Positions 37,460-44,793 of a stretch of 64,000 nt of DNA are shown piece after piece. The notes below the pieces were generated by a model. That model did not search any database, was not told where the DNA came from, and saw only the letters and a list, made by a program, of their open reading frames with translations. A program made the translations under genes and the position numbers. Numbering within the stretch: the stretch's first letter is position 1; each line of letters begins with the position of its first letter. The DNA comes from Pseudomonas sp. G34 (GTDB lineage: Bacteria; Pseudomonadota; Gammaproteobacteria; Pseudomonadales; Pseudomonadaceae). Where the stretch lies: assembly GCF_031119625.1 (NCBI RefSeq), contig NZ_JAVHZV010000001.1, forward strand, positions 1-64,000, given 5' to 3'.

Positions 37460-38623
37460 TCAGTACGCCACCTGGTAGATGGCCAGCGCATGGGCCTGGG
37501 TCATCTGCCGTGGATTATTGGCCAGCAGCCGATCATGCAGCATGGCGTCGCTAGCCAGGCGTGGTAACAGCGCCTGCTCGACGCCCACATCACGCAAGCG
37601 TGCCGGCAGACCGCTGCGCTCGCTGAGGTCGGCCAGTTCGATGATGAACTGTTCGGTGCGATCCGTCGCATCGCCGCCACGCAGGCGTTCGCCCAGCAAC
37701 AGCGGCGCCAGCTCCTCGTAGAGCGGCGCCGCCACCGAGGCGTTGAAACCGAGCACATGGGGCAGCAACACCGCCGCACTTACCCCGTGAGGGACCTGGC
37801 AATGCCCACCAAGCGGATAGGCCAGCGCATGCACGGCCGCCAGTGGCGCGTTGGCGTAGGCCTGACCAGCGAGACAGGCGCCCAGCAGCATGGCCTGGCG
37901 CGCCTCGAGATTGCCGCCGTTATGCACGGCTTCGTCCAGATTCGCACCCAGCAGGCGCAAGGCCTCGCGGGCGAGCATGTCGGAGAGCGGATTCTTGCGC
38001 CGTGCCCCGGTGTAGGCCTCTACCGCATGCCCCATGGCCAACATGCCGCAGGCGGCAGTCACCGGCGCCGGCAACTGCAGGGTGAGTTCGGCATCGAGCA
38101 GCGCCAGATCCGGCAACAGCCGCGCCGACACCACCGCGACCCGCGTCGCGTACTCCGTCGTCACCACGGCAATGGGCGTCACCTCGGACCCGCTACCGGC
38201 CGTGGTCGGCACCTGAATCAGCGGCAGGCGCTGCCCCAGCGCCTTGTCGATACCGTAGAGGTCACTCAACGTTTGCCGGCAATCAGGGTGCGCCAGCTGC
38301 GCGACCAGCTTGGCCACATCCAGTGAGCTGCCACCGCCAAGGCCAATGACCAGATTCGCCTGCACGTCCCTGGCGAACTGTGCAGCGTTGCTGATCACAT
38401 GCTCCGGCGCGCCGGCGACCACGCCGTCGAACAGGTGCAGCGCTACGCCGCTGTTGGCAAAGGCGCTGCGCACCTCCGTGAAGAAATCCTGCCGGACAAT
38501 GCCGGCATCGGTAACCAGTACCACGGAGCGCGCGCCCCAGGCCTGGCATAACGGCACCAGCCGCTGAACGCTGCCTGGCTCGCAGATAAGATGGGCGGCT
38601 GTAGCGAAACTGAATGGCTGCAT
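37460..38623 (-). CDS. Iron-containing alcohol dehydrogenase
   Basis: 387-residue group III (iron-type) alcohol dehydrogenase. The NAD-binding motif GLGGGSSLDVAKL is near residue 95, TTAGSGSEVTP near 140. The metal-binding residues lie in AMGHAVEAYTG and VHALAYPLGGHCQVPHGVSAAVLLPHV. The frame extends to 38704, but the ATG at 38623 has AGAGGAAA at a good distance and gives the family length. Substrate unknown; related enzymes use ethanol, butanol or hydroxyacids. Confidence 0.9.
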   Translation of the reverse strand: MQPFSFATAAHLICEPGSVQRLVPLCQAWGARSVVLVTDAGIVRQDFFTEVRSAFANSGVALHLFDGVVAGAPEHVISNAAQFARDVQANLVIGLGGGSSLDVAKLVAQLAHPDCRQTLSDLYGIDKALGQRLPLIQVPTTAGSGSEVTPIAVVTTEYATRVAVVSARLLPDLALLDAELTLQLPAPVTAACGMLAMGHAVEAYTGARRKNPLSDMLAREALRLLGANLDEAVHNGGNLEARQAMLLGACLAGQAYANAPLAAVHALAYPLGGHCQVPHGVSAAVLLPHVLGFNASVAAPLYEELAPLLLGERLRGGDATDRTEQFIIELADLSERSGLPARLRDVGVEQALLPRLASDAMLHDRLLANNPRQMTQAHALAIYQVAY

Positions 38624-39031
38624 GGCGCTTTCCTCTTTCGATGCGGCGCGCAATCGCGCGAGAGGCCATGCCCTGTCACCCTCGGATTCGCAGCGTCCCG
38701 GCAAGGCCTCTGTTCATAGTAGGCCGTGAGCCCATATCTGCCCGAAAAAGCGCGAGGTAACGGCCGTTCGTCGATTGCCTGGCCGTAGCCAATGCCCCCA
38801 TGCCGCGCTGACCGCTTGCCAGGCTGCCGGGCGTTTGCTGTGGACGATCTTGCGCGGGCCAGTGATCACGCGGCTTTCAGGCATAACCGCGAAGATCGCT
38901 GCCGAAGACGACAATTGGCCCTGAAAAAAGTGCTAGTCCATCCCGTTCTTGCGGTTATGACATATCTGCCTAAAGCCAGTGCACAGCACGTTTTAGACTC
39001 AAGTCATCGAAGTGGAAAACGGAGGTGACAC
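38624..39031. other. Intergenic region between divergent genes
   Basis: About 410 bases between the alcohol dehydrogenase and the coiled-coil gene, holding both promoters. The nine-base sequence CCGTTCGTC at 38764-38772 equals the AlgR box core. No gene or repeat recognised. Confidence 0.5.
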
Positions 39032-39547
39032 ATGCCCCTTTCTATCGACGGCATGAACGTAGGTCAGTACAGCTACCGGCCAATTGGCACTGCCGGTAAT
39101 TCGTTGCAAACCAATGCGCTGAATCGAGTACAGCCCACCGCCCAGCGCCTGGAAGATGCCCAGCAACAACTGCTGGAGCGTCGCCAGCTCGATCAGGAGC
39201 GCCAGGAGCAGCTGCGCGAGGCACGCGAGCAAGCGCGTGAAGAGCGCATCGCGCTGCAGGAACAGCAGCAAGAACGTGCCCTGCAGCTGCGCCTCGAGCG
39301 CCAGCAGGCGGCCCAGGCGCTTGATGAGCAACTACGCGAGCAGCGTCTCGAAGACCTGCAGGAACAACGGCTGGAAACACTCAATCCGCTATCGCCGGAA
39401 AGTCTCGCCAGGCAGCGCGTACAGACAGACAACAGCTTGCCGGCGAGCAACGCCGCCCAGCTCAACCCCCGGCTGGCAGCCGAGGCGATCTCGACGTATC
39501 GCCAGACCGAATCGCCTGACTTCATAAGCCGCAGTCTTGTCGCCTGA
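39032..39547 (+). CDS. Coiled-coil protein of unknown function
   Basis: 171 residues. No signal peptide. A short N-terminal part (MPLSIDGMNVGQYSYRP) is followed by a long charged helix (about 35-120) rich in Q, E, R and L with heptad character, such as QERQEQLREAREQAREER, then a C-terminal part with NPRLAAEAISTYRQT. The ribosome site GGAGGTGAC is near perfect, so it should be well translated. I do not recognise a family. The C-terminal (A/S)xYxxT style resembles short Pseudomonas proteins of unknown role, so no function is offered. It ends two bases before the perfect hairpin at 39549. Confidence 0.75.
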   Translation: MPLSIDGMNVGQYSYRPIGTAGNSLQTNALNRVQPTAQRLEDAQQQLLERRQLDQERQEQLREAREQAREERIALQEQQQERALQLRLERQQAAQALDEQLREQRLEDLQEQRLETLNPLSPESLARQRVQTDNSLPASNAAQLNPRLAAEAISTYRQTESPDFISRSLVA

Positions 39548-39548
39548 C

Positions 39549-39597
39549 AAACCAATCGGGCCCTGAGTAACCACGTTACTCAGGGCCCGATTGGTTT
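39549..39597. terminator. Perfect 23-bp hairpin terminator
   Basis: Arms of 23 bases (39549-39571 and 39575-39597) are fully complementary, with the three-base loop CAC. The ends are AAACC and GGTTT. It lies between the coiled-coil gene and the convergent hibernation factor and can stop transcripts from both. Confidence 0.85.
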
Positions 39598-39658
39598 ATG
39601 GGTGGTTTTGCTGCTGAGCTGGCGCTCACCTGCAAAGCAGATCAGCGCTATTTGGCGA

Positions 39659-40081
39659 TCAGTCCTTTTCCAGCGCCTCCTGGCGCTCGAGGAATTCTTC
39701 CTGCAGCAGCGCATCGGGGTTTTCCGACTCGTCGCCATTAAGAGATTGCTCCAAGTGCCCGGTACCCACTGGCTTGCTTTCCAACTTGCCGACCAGGTGC
39801 TCCAAGGCGTGGCGCATTTTTTCCGCAGCGCCTTCGATGGCCTGCTCCAGCGATTCGGCCTTGTGCGTCACCGACAGCGGCTGGTGGCCCTTGGGGCGGG
39901 CCTCGATCTGGCAGCGCTTGTCGTCGGCGCCGCTCTTGCTGCCGTTCTCGTCACTGACATGCACTTCTACCCGCGAAAGAAATTCCTCGTAGCGTTCCAG
40001 CCGATCCGCCACCGATGCACCGACCCATTCCTGGAGCCGCGCACTGCCTTCGATATGGTTGCTGTTCACGTGAACTTGCAT
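39659..40081 (-). CDS. HPF/RaiA-type ribosome hibernation factor
   Basis: 140 residues, starting MQVHVNSNHIEGSARLQEWV. The fold beta-alpha-beta-beta-beta-alpha of the ribosomal subunit interface protein is recognisable: VEVHVSDENGSKSGADDKRC, RPKGHQPLSVTHKAESLEQA and EGAAEKMRHALEHLVGKL. The C-terminal 30 residues form an acidic tail. It binds idle ribosomes in stationary phase or stress. It is longer than short HPF and lacks the dimerisation domain of long HPF, so it is closer to RaiA in size. Confidence 0.85.
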   Translation of the reverse strand: MQVHVNSNHIEGSARLQEWVGASVADRLERYEEFLSRVEVHVSDENGSKSGADDKRCQIEARPKGHQPLSVTHKAESLEQAIEGAAEKMRHALEHLVGKLESKPVGTGHLEQSLNGDESENPDALLQEEFLERQEALEKD

Positions 40082-40196
40082 GGTATTCCTCGCTTCTGAC
40101 GGGTCTGAAAGCTTGGAGGCAGCAGATCCGTACTAGGTTCCTGCTGAATGCCCCTGCAGCCACCATACGCAGCCGGGGCACACAACGGAAGGCCGA

Positions 40197-40799
40197 TCAG
40201 AAGCGGTCGCGGATTACCACTTCATCGAACGGCAGCTTGCCGATCCGCGGCTTGGCCTCGATGGCCTTCTTGCCCACCGCGACCATCAGGCCGATCACAT
40301 GGTTGTCCGGCAGGTTGATCAGCTTGGCGACGGCGTCGAAGTCGAAACCGTCCATGGGGCAGGAATCCAGGCCCTTGCCGCGCGCAGCGAGCATCAGGGT
40401 CTGCGCCACCAGCCCGCAGCTGCGCATGGTTTCGTCGCGCTGCACCTGGGGCTTGTCGCGGTAGTAGTTGTCGATGGCACCGGCCATGAACTGCCGCACC
40501 TCGACTGGCGCACCGTCCCACACGCGGCTCACGTTCTTTTCCCAGCTATCGAGCTGGGCGCAGACCACCACCAGCATCGCGGCATCGGTCATCTGCGCCT
40601 GCCCCCAGCCGACCTCGCGGATCTGCTGACGCAAGGCCGGGTCGCTGACCTCCACCAGGCGTACGTGCTGCAGGTTGAAGGCGGTTGGCGCGAGCAGCGC
40701 CAGTTGCAGCAGCTCGTTCTTTTCCTCGCGGCTGAGGGTGAAACCGGCGTCGTAACCCTTGATGGCGCGACGGCTGCGAATGGCTTCATCGATATGCAT
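40197..40799 (-). CDS. Nitroreductase family protein
   Basis: 200-residue FMN-dependent NAD(P)H oxidoreductase. The FMN phosphate-binding start is EAIRSRRAIKGYD; LLAPTAFNLQHVRLVEV and the C-terminal GLMVAVGKKAIEAKPRIGKL are typical. Start at 40799 has GGAG upstream. Reduces nitroaromatics or quinones; the natural substrate is unknown. Separate from the hibernation factor gene by 115 bases on the same strand. Confidence 0.88.
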   Translation of the reverse strand: MHIDEAIRSRRAIKGYDAGFTLSREEKNELLQLALLAPTAFNLQHVRLVEVSDPALRQQIREVGWGQAQMTDAAMLVVVCAQLDSWEKNVSRVWDGAPVEVRQFMAGAIDNYYRDKPQVQRDETMRSCGLVAQTLMLAARGKGLDSCPMDGFDFDAVAKLINLPDNHVIGLMVAVGKKAIEAKPRIGKLPFDEVVIRDRF

Positions 40800-41038
40800 G
40801 GCAAACTCCAAAGGAATGGAAAACCGCCATGCTAGGCAAGCCGAAGCGCCAGCGCCACTGGGGTATTCCGATGGAATTCATCGCCTGTAACGATTCATTC
40901 GAACCGCCACGGCGAGCCGCCGGTCGATAATCAGGCCCGCAACGGCCTGGCTGCAGCGCGCAAAGCGGGCCCGCCAACTACCGATGCACGCCATTAACGA
41001 CTGTCCCAGCCGGAGCCTCGAGCGTTAAGCTGTCGACC

Positions 41039-42169
41039 ATGACCCATTCACCCTACATCACCCTGCCAGCTGCCAATGCCGACACGCTGAAGGTGGGCGG
41101 CGACTGGACGCTCGCCCACTACGCCGCGCTGCTGCCGCAGGTCGACGAGGCGCGGCCGGTGCTGGGCGAAAACCGTCGCGCAGACTTCAGCGACCTCGAC
41201 GCCCTGGACACCGCCGGCGCCAGCCTGCTGGTCGAGTTGCTCGGTGCCGAACAGCTGATCAGGCTGCTGCCCGATGGCACCCTCAGTGATGAGCGCCGCG
41301 CCCTGCTGCACACCGTCGCCACGGCCATGGAGCAGAATCAGCAGGTGATCGAGCATCCGCGCCGCTCCACCTACCGCGAGTTCTTCGGGCATATCGGCGA
41401 AGTGGTCGAAGGCGTCTGGCACAAGGCGGTGGGCCTGCTGGGCTTCGTCGGCCTGACCCTCAGCAGCATGCTGCTGATCCTCCTCAACCCGCGCCGCTGG
41501 CGCCTCACAGCGCTGGCCTCGCACCTCGAGCAGATCGGCCTCAACGCCGTGCCCATCGTTGCCCTGCTGACCTTTCTGGTCGGCGCTGTGGTGGCCTTTC
41601 TCGGCGCCACCATCCTCAGGGATTTCGGCGCGACCATCTATACGGTCGACCTGGTGGCGTTCTCCTTTCTGCGTGAATTCGGCGTGCTGCTGACCGCCAT
41701 CCTGATGGCCGGCCGCACTGCCAGCGCCTTCACCGCACAGATCGGCTCGATGAAGGCCAACGAGGAGATCGACGCCATCCGCACCCTGGGCCTCAACCCC
41801 ATGGAGCTGCTGGTGCTGCCGCGGGTGTTCGCCATGCTCATCGCCCTGCCGCTGCTGACCTTCGTGGCCATGGTCTGCGGCATGCTCGGCGGCGCCATGG
41901 TGTGCCTGCTGACGCTGGATATCTCGCCGCCGATGTTCCTCTACCTGTTGCAGGAAAACATCCCGCTCAATCACTTCCTGGTTGGCATGGGCAAGGCACC
42001 GATCTTCGCCTTCCTGATCGCGGTGATCGGCTGCCTGGAAGGCTTCAAGGTCACCGGCAGCGCCCAGTCGGTGGGCGAGCGCACCACCTCGAGCGTGGTG
42101 CAGTCGATCTTCGTGGTCATCGTGGTCGACGCCGTGGCTGCGCTGTTCTTGATGGAGATGGGCTGGTGA
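41039..42169 (+). CDS. MlaE-type ABC permease with N-terminal STAS domain
   Basis: 376 residues. The first 115 look like a STAS domain (GGDWTLAHYAALLP, RADFSDLDALDTAGASLLVELL). The remaining part is a MlaE/YrbE permease with about five membrane segments: LVAFSFLREFGVLLTAILMAGRTASAF, SMKANEEIDAIRTLGLNPMELLVLPR and a final GSAQSVGERTTSSVVQSIFVVIV. It forms the membrane core of an MCE lipid transporter; the fused STAS replaces a separate MlaB. Overlaps the ATPase gene by four bases (GTGA). Confidence 0.9.
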   Translation: MTHSPYITLPAANADTLKVGGDWTLAHYAALLPQVDEARPVLGENRRADFSDLDALDTAGASLLVELLGAEQLIRLLPDGTLSDERRALLHTVATAMEQNQQVIEHPRRSTYREFFGHIGEVVEGVWHKAVGLLGFVGLTLSSMLLILLNPRRWRLTALASHLEQIGLNAVPIVALLTFLVGAVVAFLGATILRDFGATIYTVDLVAFSFLREFGVLLTAILMAGRTASAFTAQIGSMKANEEIDAIRTLGLNPMELLVLPRVFAMLIALPLLTFVAMVCGMLGGAMVCLLTLDISPPMFLYLLQENIPLNHFLVGMGKAPIFAFLIAVIGCLEGFKVTGSAQSVGERTTSSVVQSIFVVIVVDAVAALFLMEMGW

Positions 42170-42945
42170 GTGGCGAAGCGATCATCCAGGTCCGCGACCT
42201 GACCAATCAGTTCGGCCCGCAGGTGGTGCACCAGCACCTGGATCTGGATCTGTACCGCGGCGAAGTGCTCGGCGTGGTCGGTGGTTCGGGTACCGGCAAG
42301 TCGGTGCTGCTGCGCACCATCGTCGGCCTGCGCCAGCCCAACGCCGGTACGGTGCGGGTATTCGGCGAAGACCTGCTGACCCTGCCCACGCAGCGGCGCT
42401 CCGAGCTGGAGCGGCGCTTCGGCGTGCTCTACCAGCGGGGCGCGCTGTTCTCCTCGCTTACCGTACTGGAGAACATCGCCCTGCCGCTGATCGAGCACGC
42501 CGGCCTCAATCGCGCCCAGGCCGAACGCCTGGCCGAATCCAAGGTGGCGCTGGTCGGCCTGCCGGGCCACGCCGGCGACAAGTACCCGACCGAGCTGTCC
42601 GGCGGCATGGTCAAGCGCGCCGCCCTGGCCCGCGCCCTGGCGCTGGAGCCGGACATCCTGTTTCTCGACGAGCCCACCGCTGGCCTCGACCCGATTGGCG
42701 CGGCGGCCTTCGACCAGTTGATCCGCACCCTGCGCGACGCCCTCGGGCTCAGCGTGTTTCTGGTCACCCACGACCTGGATACGCTCTATACCCTGTGCGA
42801 CCGCGTGGCGGTGCTGGCGCAGAAGCGGGTGCTGGTGGCCGACACCCTGGACGTGGTCGCCGCCACGGACGATCCCTGGATACACGACTATTTTCATGGC
42901 CCGCGCGGACGCGCGGCCGAACAGGCTGCAGCGAGGATTAGCTGA
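42166..42945 (+). CDS. MlaF-type ABC transporter ATPase
   Basis: 259 residues beginning at a GTG with GGAG eight bases upstream. Walker A GGSGTGKSVLLRTIVGL (about 38-54), the signature LSGGMVKRAALARALAL, Walker B DILFLDEPTAGLDP and H-loop VTHDLD are complete. It powers the MCE transporter encoded around it. The stop is directly followed by the ATG of the MlaD-like gene. Confidence 0.93.
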   Translation: MSGEAIIQVRDLTNQFGPQVVHQHLDLDLYRGEVLGVVGGSGTGKSVLLRTIVGLRQPNAGTVRVFGEDLLTLPTQRRSELERRFGVLYQRGALFSSLTVLENIALPLIEHAGLNRAQAERLAESKVALVGLPGHAGDKYPTELSGGMVKRAALARALALEPDILFLDEPTAGLDPIGAAAFDQLIRTLRDALGLSVFLVTHDLDTLYTLCDRVAVLAQKRVLVADTLDVVAATDDPWIHDYFHGPRGRAAEQAAARIS

Positions 42946-43863
42946 ATGGAACCACGCGCCCATCACGTCTTGATCGGCATGTTCACGGTGGCGATCGTCA
43001 GCGCCATGCTGGTGTTCGCCCTGTGGCTGGGCAAGTCCAGCGCCGACAAGCAGTTCAACTACTACGAGGTGATCTTCACCGAGGCGGTCAGCGGCCTGTC
43101 CCAGGGCAGTGCGGTGCAGTACAGCGGCATTCGCGTCGGCGACGTCACCAGCCTGACCCTGGACCCGCAGGATCCGCGCAAGGTGCACGCCAATATCCGC
43201 ATCACGGGTAACACGCCGATCAAGGAAGACACCCGCGCGCGCCTGACCATCACCAATATCACCGGCGGCGCGGTGATCCAGCTGCACGGCGGCTCGCCTG
43301 AAAGCCCGCCGTTGAGGGCCCGCGATGGCCGCACGCCGGTGATCATCGCCGACCGCTCGCCGCTGTCGCGGCTGATGGCCAATGGCGAAGACCTGATGGT
43401 CAGCGTGACCCGCCTGCTCGATCGCGCCAACGCCATGTTCTCCCGTGAGAACACCGAGAACATCGCCAAGACCCTGCGCAACCTGGAGCAGATCACCGCC
43501 AGCGTCTCCGAGCAACGCGAGGCACTGCGCGAAGCCCTGGCGCAGATGAGTGCCGCCGGGCGTGAAGCCAGCGCCCTGATGAACAACGCCAACCGGCTGT
43601 TCAGCGGCCCGGCACAGAACACCCTGGAAAGCGCCGAACGCCTGGCCGCCTCGCTGGAGCGCAGCAGCAGCAATATCGAACAACTGCTGCAGGACAACCG
43701 CGCGGCCCTCGACGGCGGCATGCAGGGCATCGGCGAACTCGGCCCGGCGATCAACGAGCTGCGTGACACCCTGGGTTCGCTGCGCTCCTTCTCACGACGC
43801 CTGGAGGAAGACCCGGCCGGCTACCTGCTGCGCAGCGACAGCATCAAGGAGTTTCAACCATGA
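42946..43863 (+). CDS. MlaD/MCE family lipid-binding protein
   Basis: 305 residues anchored by an N-terminal helix (about 9-29) with the MCE domain at about 38-120: EAVSGLSQGSAVQYSGIRVG and VHANIRITGNTPIKEDTRAR. The rest is a long helical, charged region (about 135-300) likely forming a periplasmic needle. It binds lipids and shuttles them between membranes. Start abuts the ATPase stop; its end overlaps the lipoprotein gene. Confidence 0.92.
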   Translation: MEPRAHHVLIGMFTVAIVSAMLVFALWLGKSSADKQFNYYEVIFTEAVSGLSQGSAVQYSGIRVGDVTSLTLDPQDPRKVHANIRITGNTPIKEDTRARLTITNITGGAVIQLHGGSPESPPLRARDGRTPVIIADRSPLSRLMANGEDLMVSVTRLLDRANAMFSRENTENIAKTLRNLEQITASVSEQREALREALAQMSAAGREASALMNNANRLFSGPAQNTLESAERLAASLERSSSNIEQLLQDNRAALDGGMQGIGELGPAINELRDTLGSLRSFSRRLEEDPAGYLLRSDSIKEFQP

Positions 43864-44489
43864 AGGCATTCGCCACCGCCGGCGCCCTGCTGTTGACCGG
43901 CCTGCTCAGCGCCTGCTCGATCATTCCCACGGGCGAGGCGCTCGATGTGTACCTGCTGCCGAGCAACCTGCCGGTGCGCGCCACCGAGGCGCCGCGGGAA
44001 AGCTGGTCGTTACGGGTCAATCGCCCGCTGAGCAGCCAGTTGCTGGACAGCCCGCGCATCGCCGTGCTGCCGCAAGGCGACCGGATCAGCGCCTACCAGG
44101 GCGCACGCTGGAGTGATCGCGCGCCGGCGCTGTTTCGCGACCGCCTGATCGGCGCCTTCATTGATGACGGCCGCGTCGGCGCCGTCAGCAGCGACGACAG
44201 CCGCCTGCAGGCCGACCTGGAGTTGAGCAGCGACCTGCGCGCCTTCCAGAGCGAGTACCGCAATGGCCGGCCGGAAGTGCATATCCTGCTCGATGCCCGC
44301 CTGGTGCAGGCCGGCAACCAGCGCATCCTCGCCAGCCGCCGCTTCGAAGTGCGGCAGATCGCTGGCGACACCGCCGTGGCGTCGGTGGTGAAAGCCTTCG
44401 GCGCGGCCAATGATCAGCTGTCGCGCCAGTTGATGGATTGGGTGGTGGCGGAAGGCCGGCGTAATGCACCGAATAGCAGCAAACCCTGA
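43860..44489 (+). CDS. ABC-type auxiliary lipoprotein (PqiC-like)
   Basis: 209 residues with a lipobox, LLSAC, at the end of a signal peptide, then an ABC_trans_aux/DUF330 domain: VYLLPSNLP, IAVLPQGDRISAYQGARWSD, APALFRDRLIGAFID. It is an outer membrane lipoprotein that completes the MCE transenvelope lipid path, as PqiC does for PqiB. Overlaps the MlaD-like gene by four bases; last gene of the four-gene operon. Confidence 0.9.
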   Translation: MKAFATAGALLLTGLLSACSIIPTGEALDVYLLPSNLPVRATEAPRESWSLRVNRPLSSQLLDSPRIAVLPQGDRISAYQGARWSDRAPALFRDRLIGAFIDDGRVGAVSSDDSRLQADLELSSDLRAFQSEYRNGRPEVHILLDARLVQAGNQRILASRRFEVRQIAGDTAVASVVKAFGAANDQLSRQLMDWVVAEGRRNAPNSSKP

Positions 44490-44530
44490 TTGGCGCTGGA
44501 GCTCATTAAAGAGAAGGCCGGTGTCAGCTT

Positions 44531-44665
44531 GTAGATGGGTCGGGCCGCGTAGGTGGAACCCATCAAATTTCGGTGGGTTTCACCTCTAGGCCCGCCCCAT
44601 CCTACAAACTGAGCGTCATTAGCAGCGCAGTTGGCGATGATCGTGGGAGCGGGCCATGCCCGCGA
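44531..44665. repeat. GTAG-bounded repeat with REP half-site
   Basis: At 44531-44605 a palindrome beginning GTAGATGGGTCGGGCCGCG and ending CGCCCCATCCTAC; its reverse complement resembles the copy at 2245-2306. At 44643-44665 a single REP unit (GTGGGAGCGGGCCATGCCCGC). Lies in the 300-base gap between the MCE operon and the end of clpB. Confidence 0.75.
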
Positions 44666-44735
44666 AACAGTCACGGGCACGGCCCAGGCGTCCCCGCCCG
44701 TTCCCACAGGTCGATGACAGTTATCGCTGTCGCAA

Positions 44736-44778
44736 TAAAAACGGCCGCTGTGATCGCTCACACCGGCCGTTCGTTTTG
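44736..44778 (-). terminator. Terminator of clpB
   Basis: Minus strand CGAACGGCCGGTGTGAGCGATCA... with the arms AACGGCCG(G) and CGGCCGTT followed by TTTTAT. It is about 15 bases after the clpB stop and also reads U-rich on the plus strand. Confidence 0.8.
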
Positions 44779-44793
44779 CTGCAGTTGCTGGCG

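Noticed and set aside
38806..38821. TGGCAAGCGGTCAGCG on the minus strand upstream of the alcohol dehydrogenase looks like a sigma-54 promoter
   Set aside because: The GG/GC spacing is right but the -12 element lacks the T before GC, the distance to the gene is about 180 bases and no activator site is evident; likely chance.
41971..43683. 570-residue minus-strand frame over the MCE operon
   Set aside because: Antisense shadow; the three plus-strand genes overlap by a few bases and match known families.
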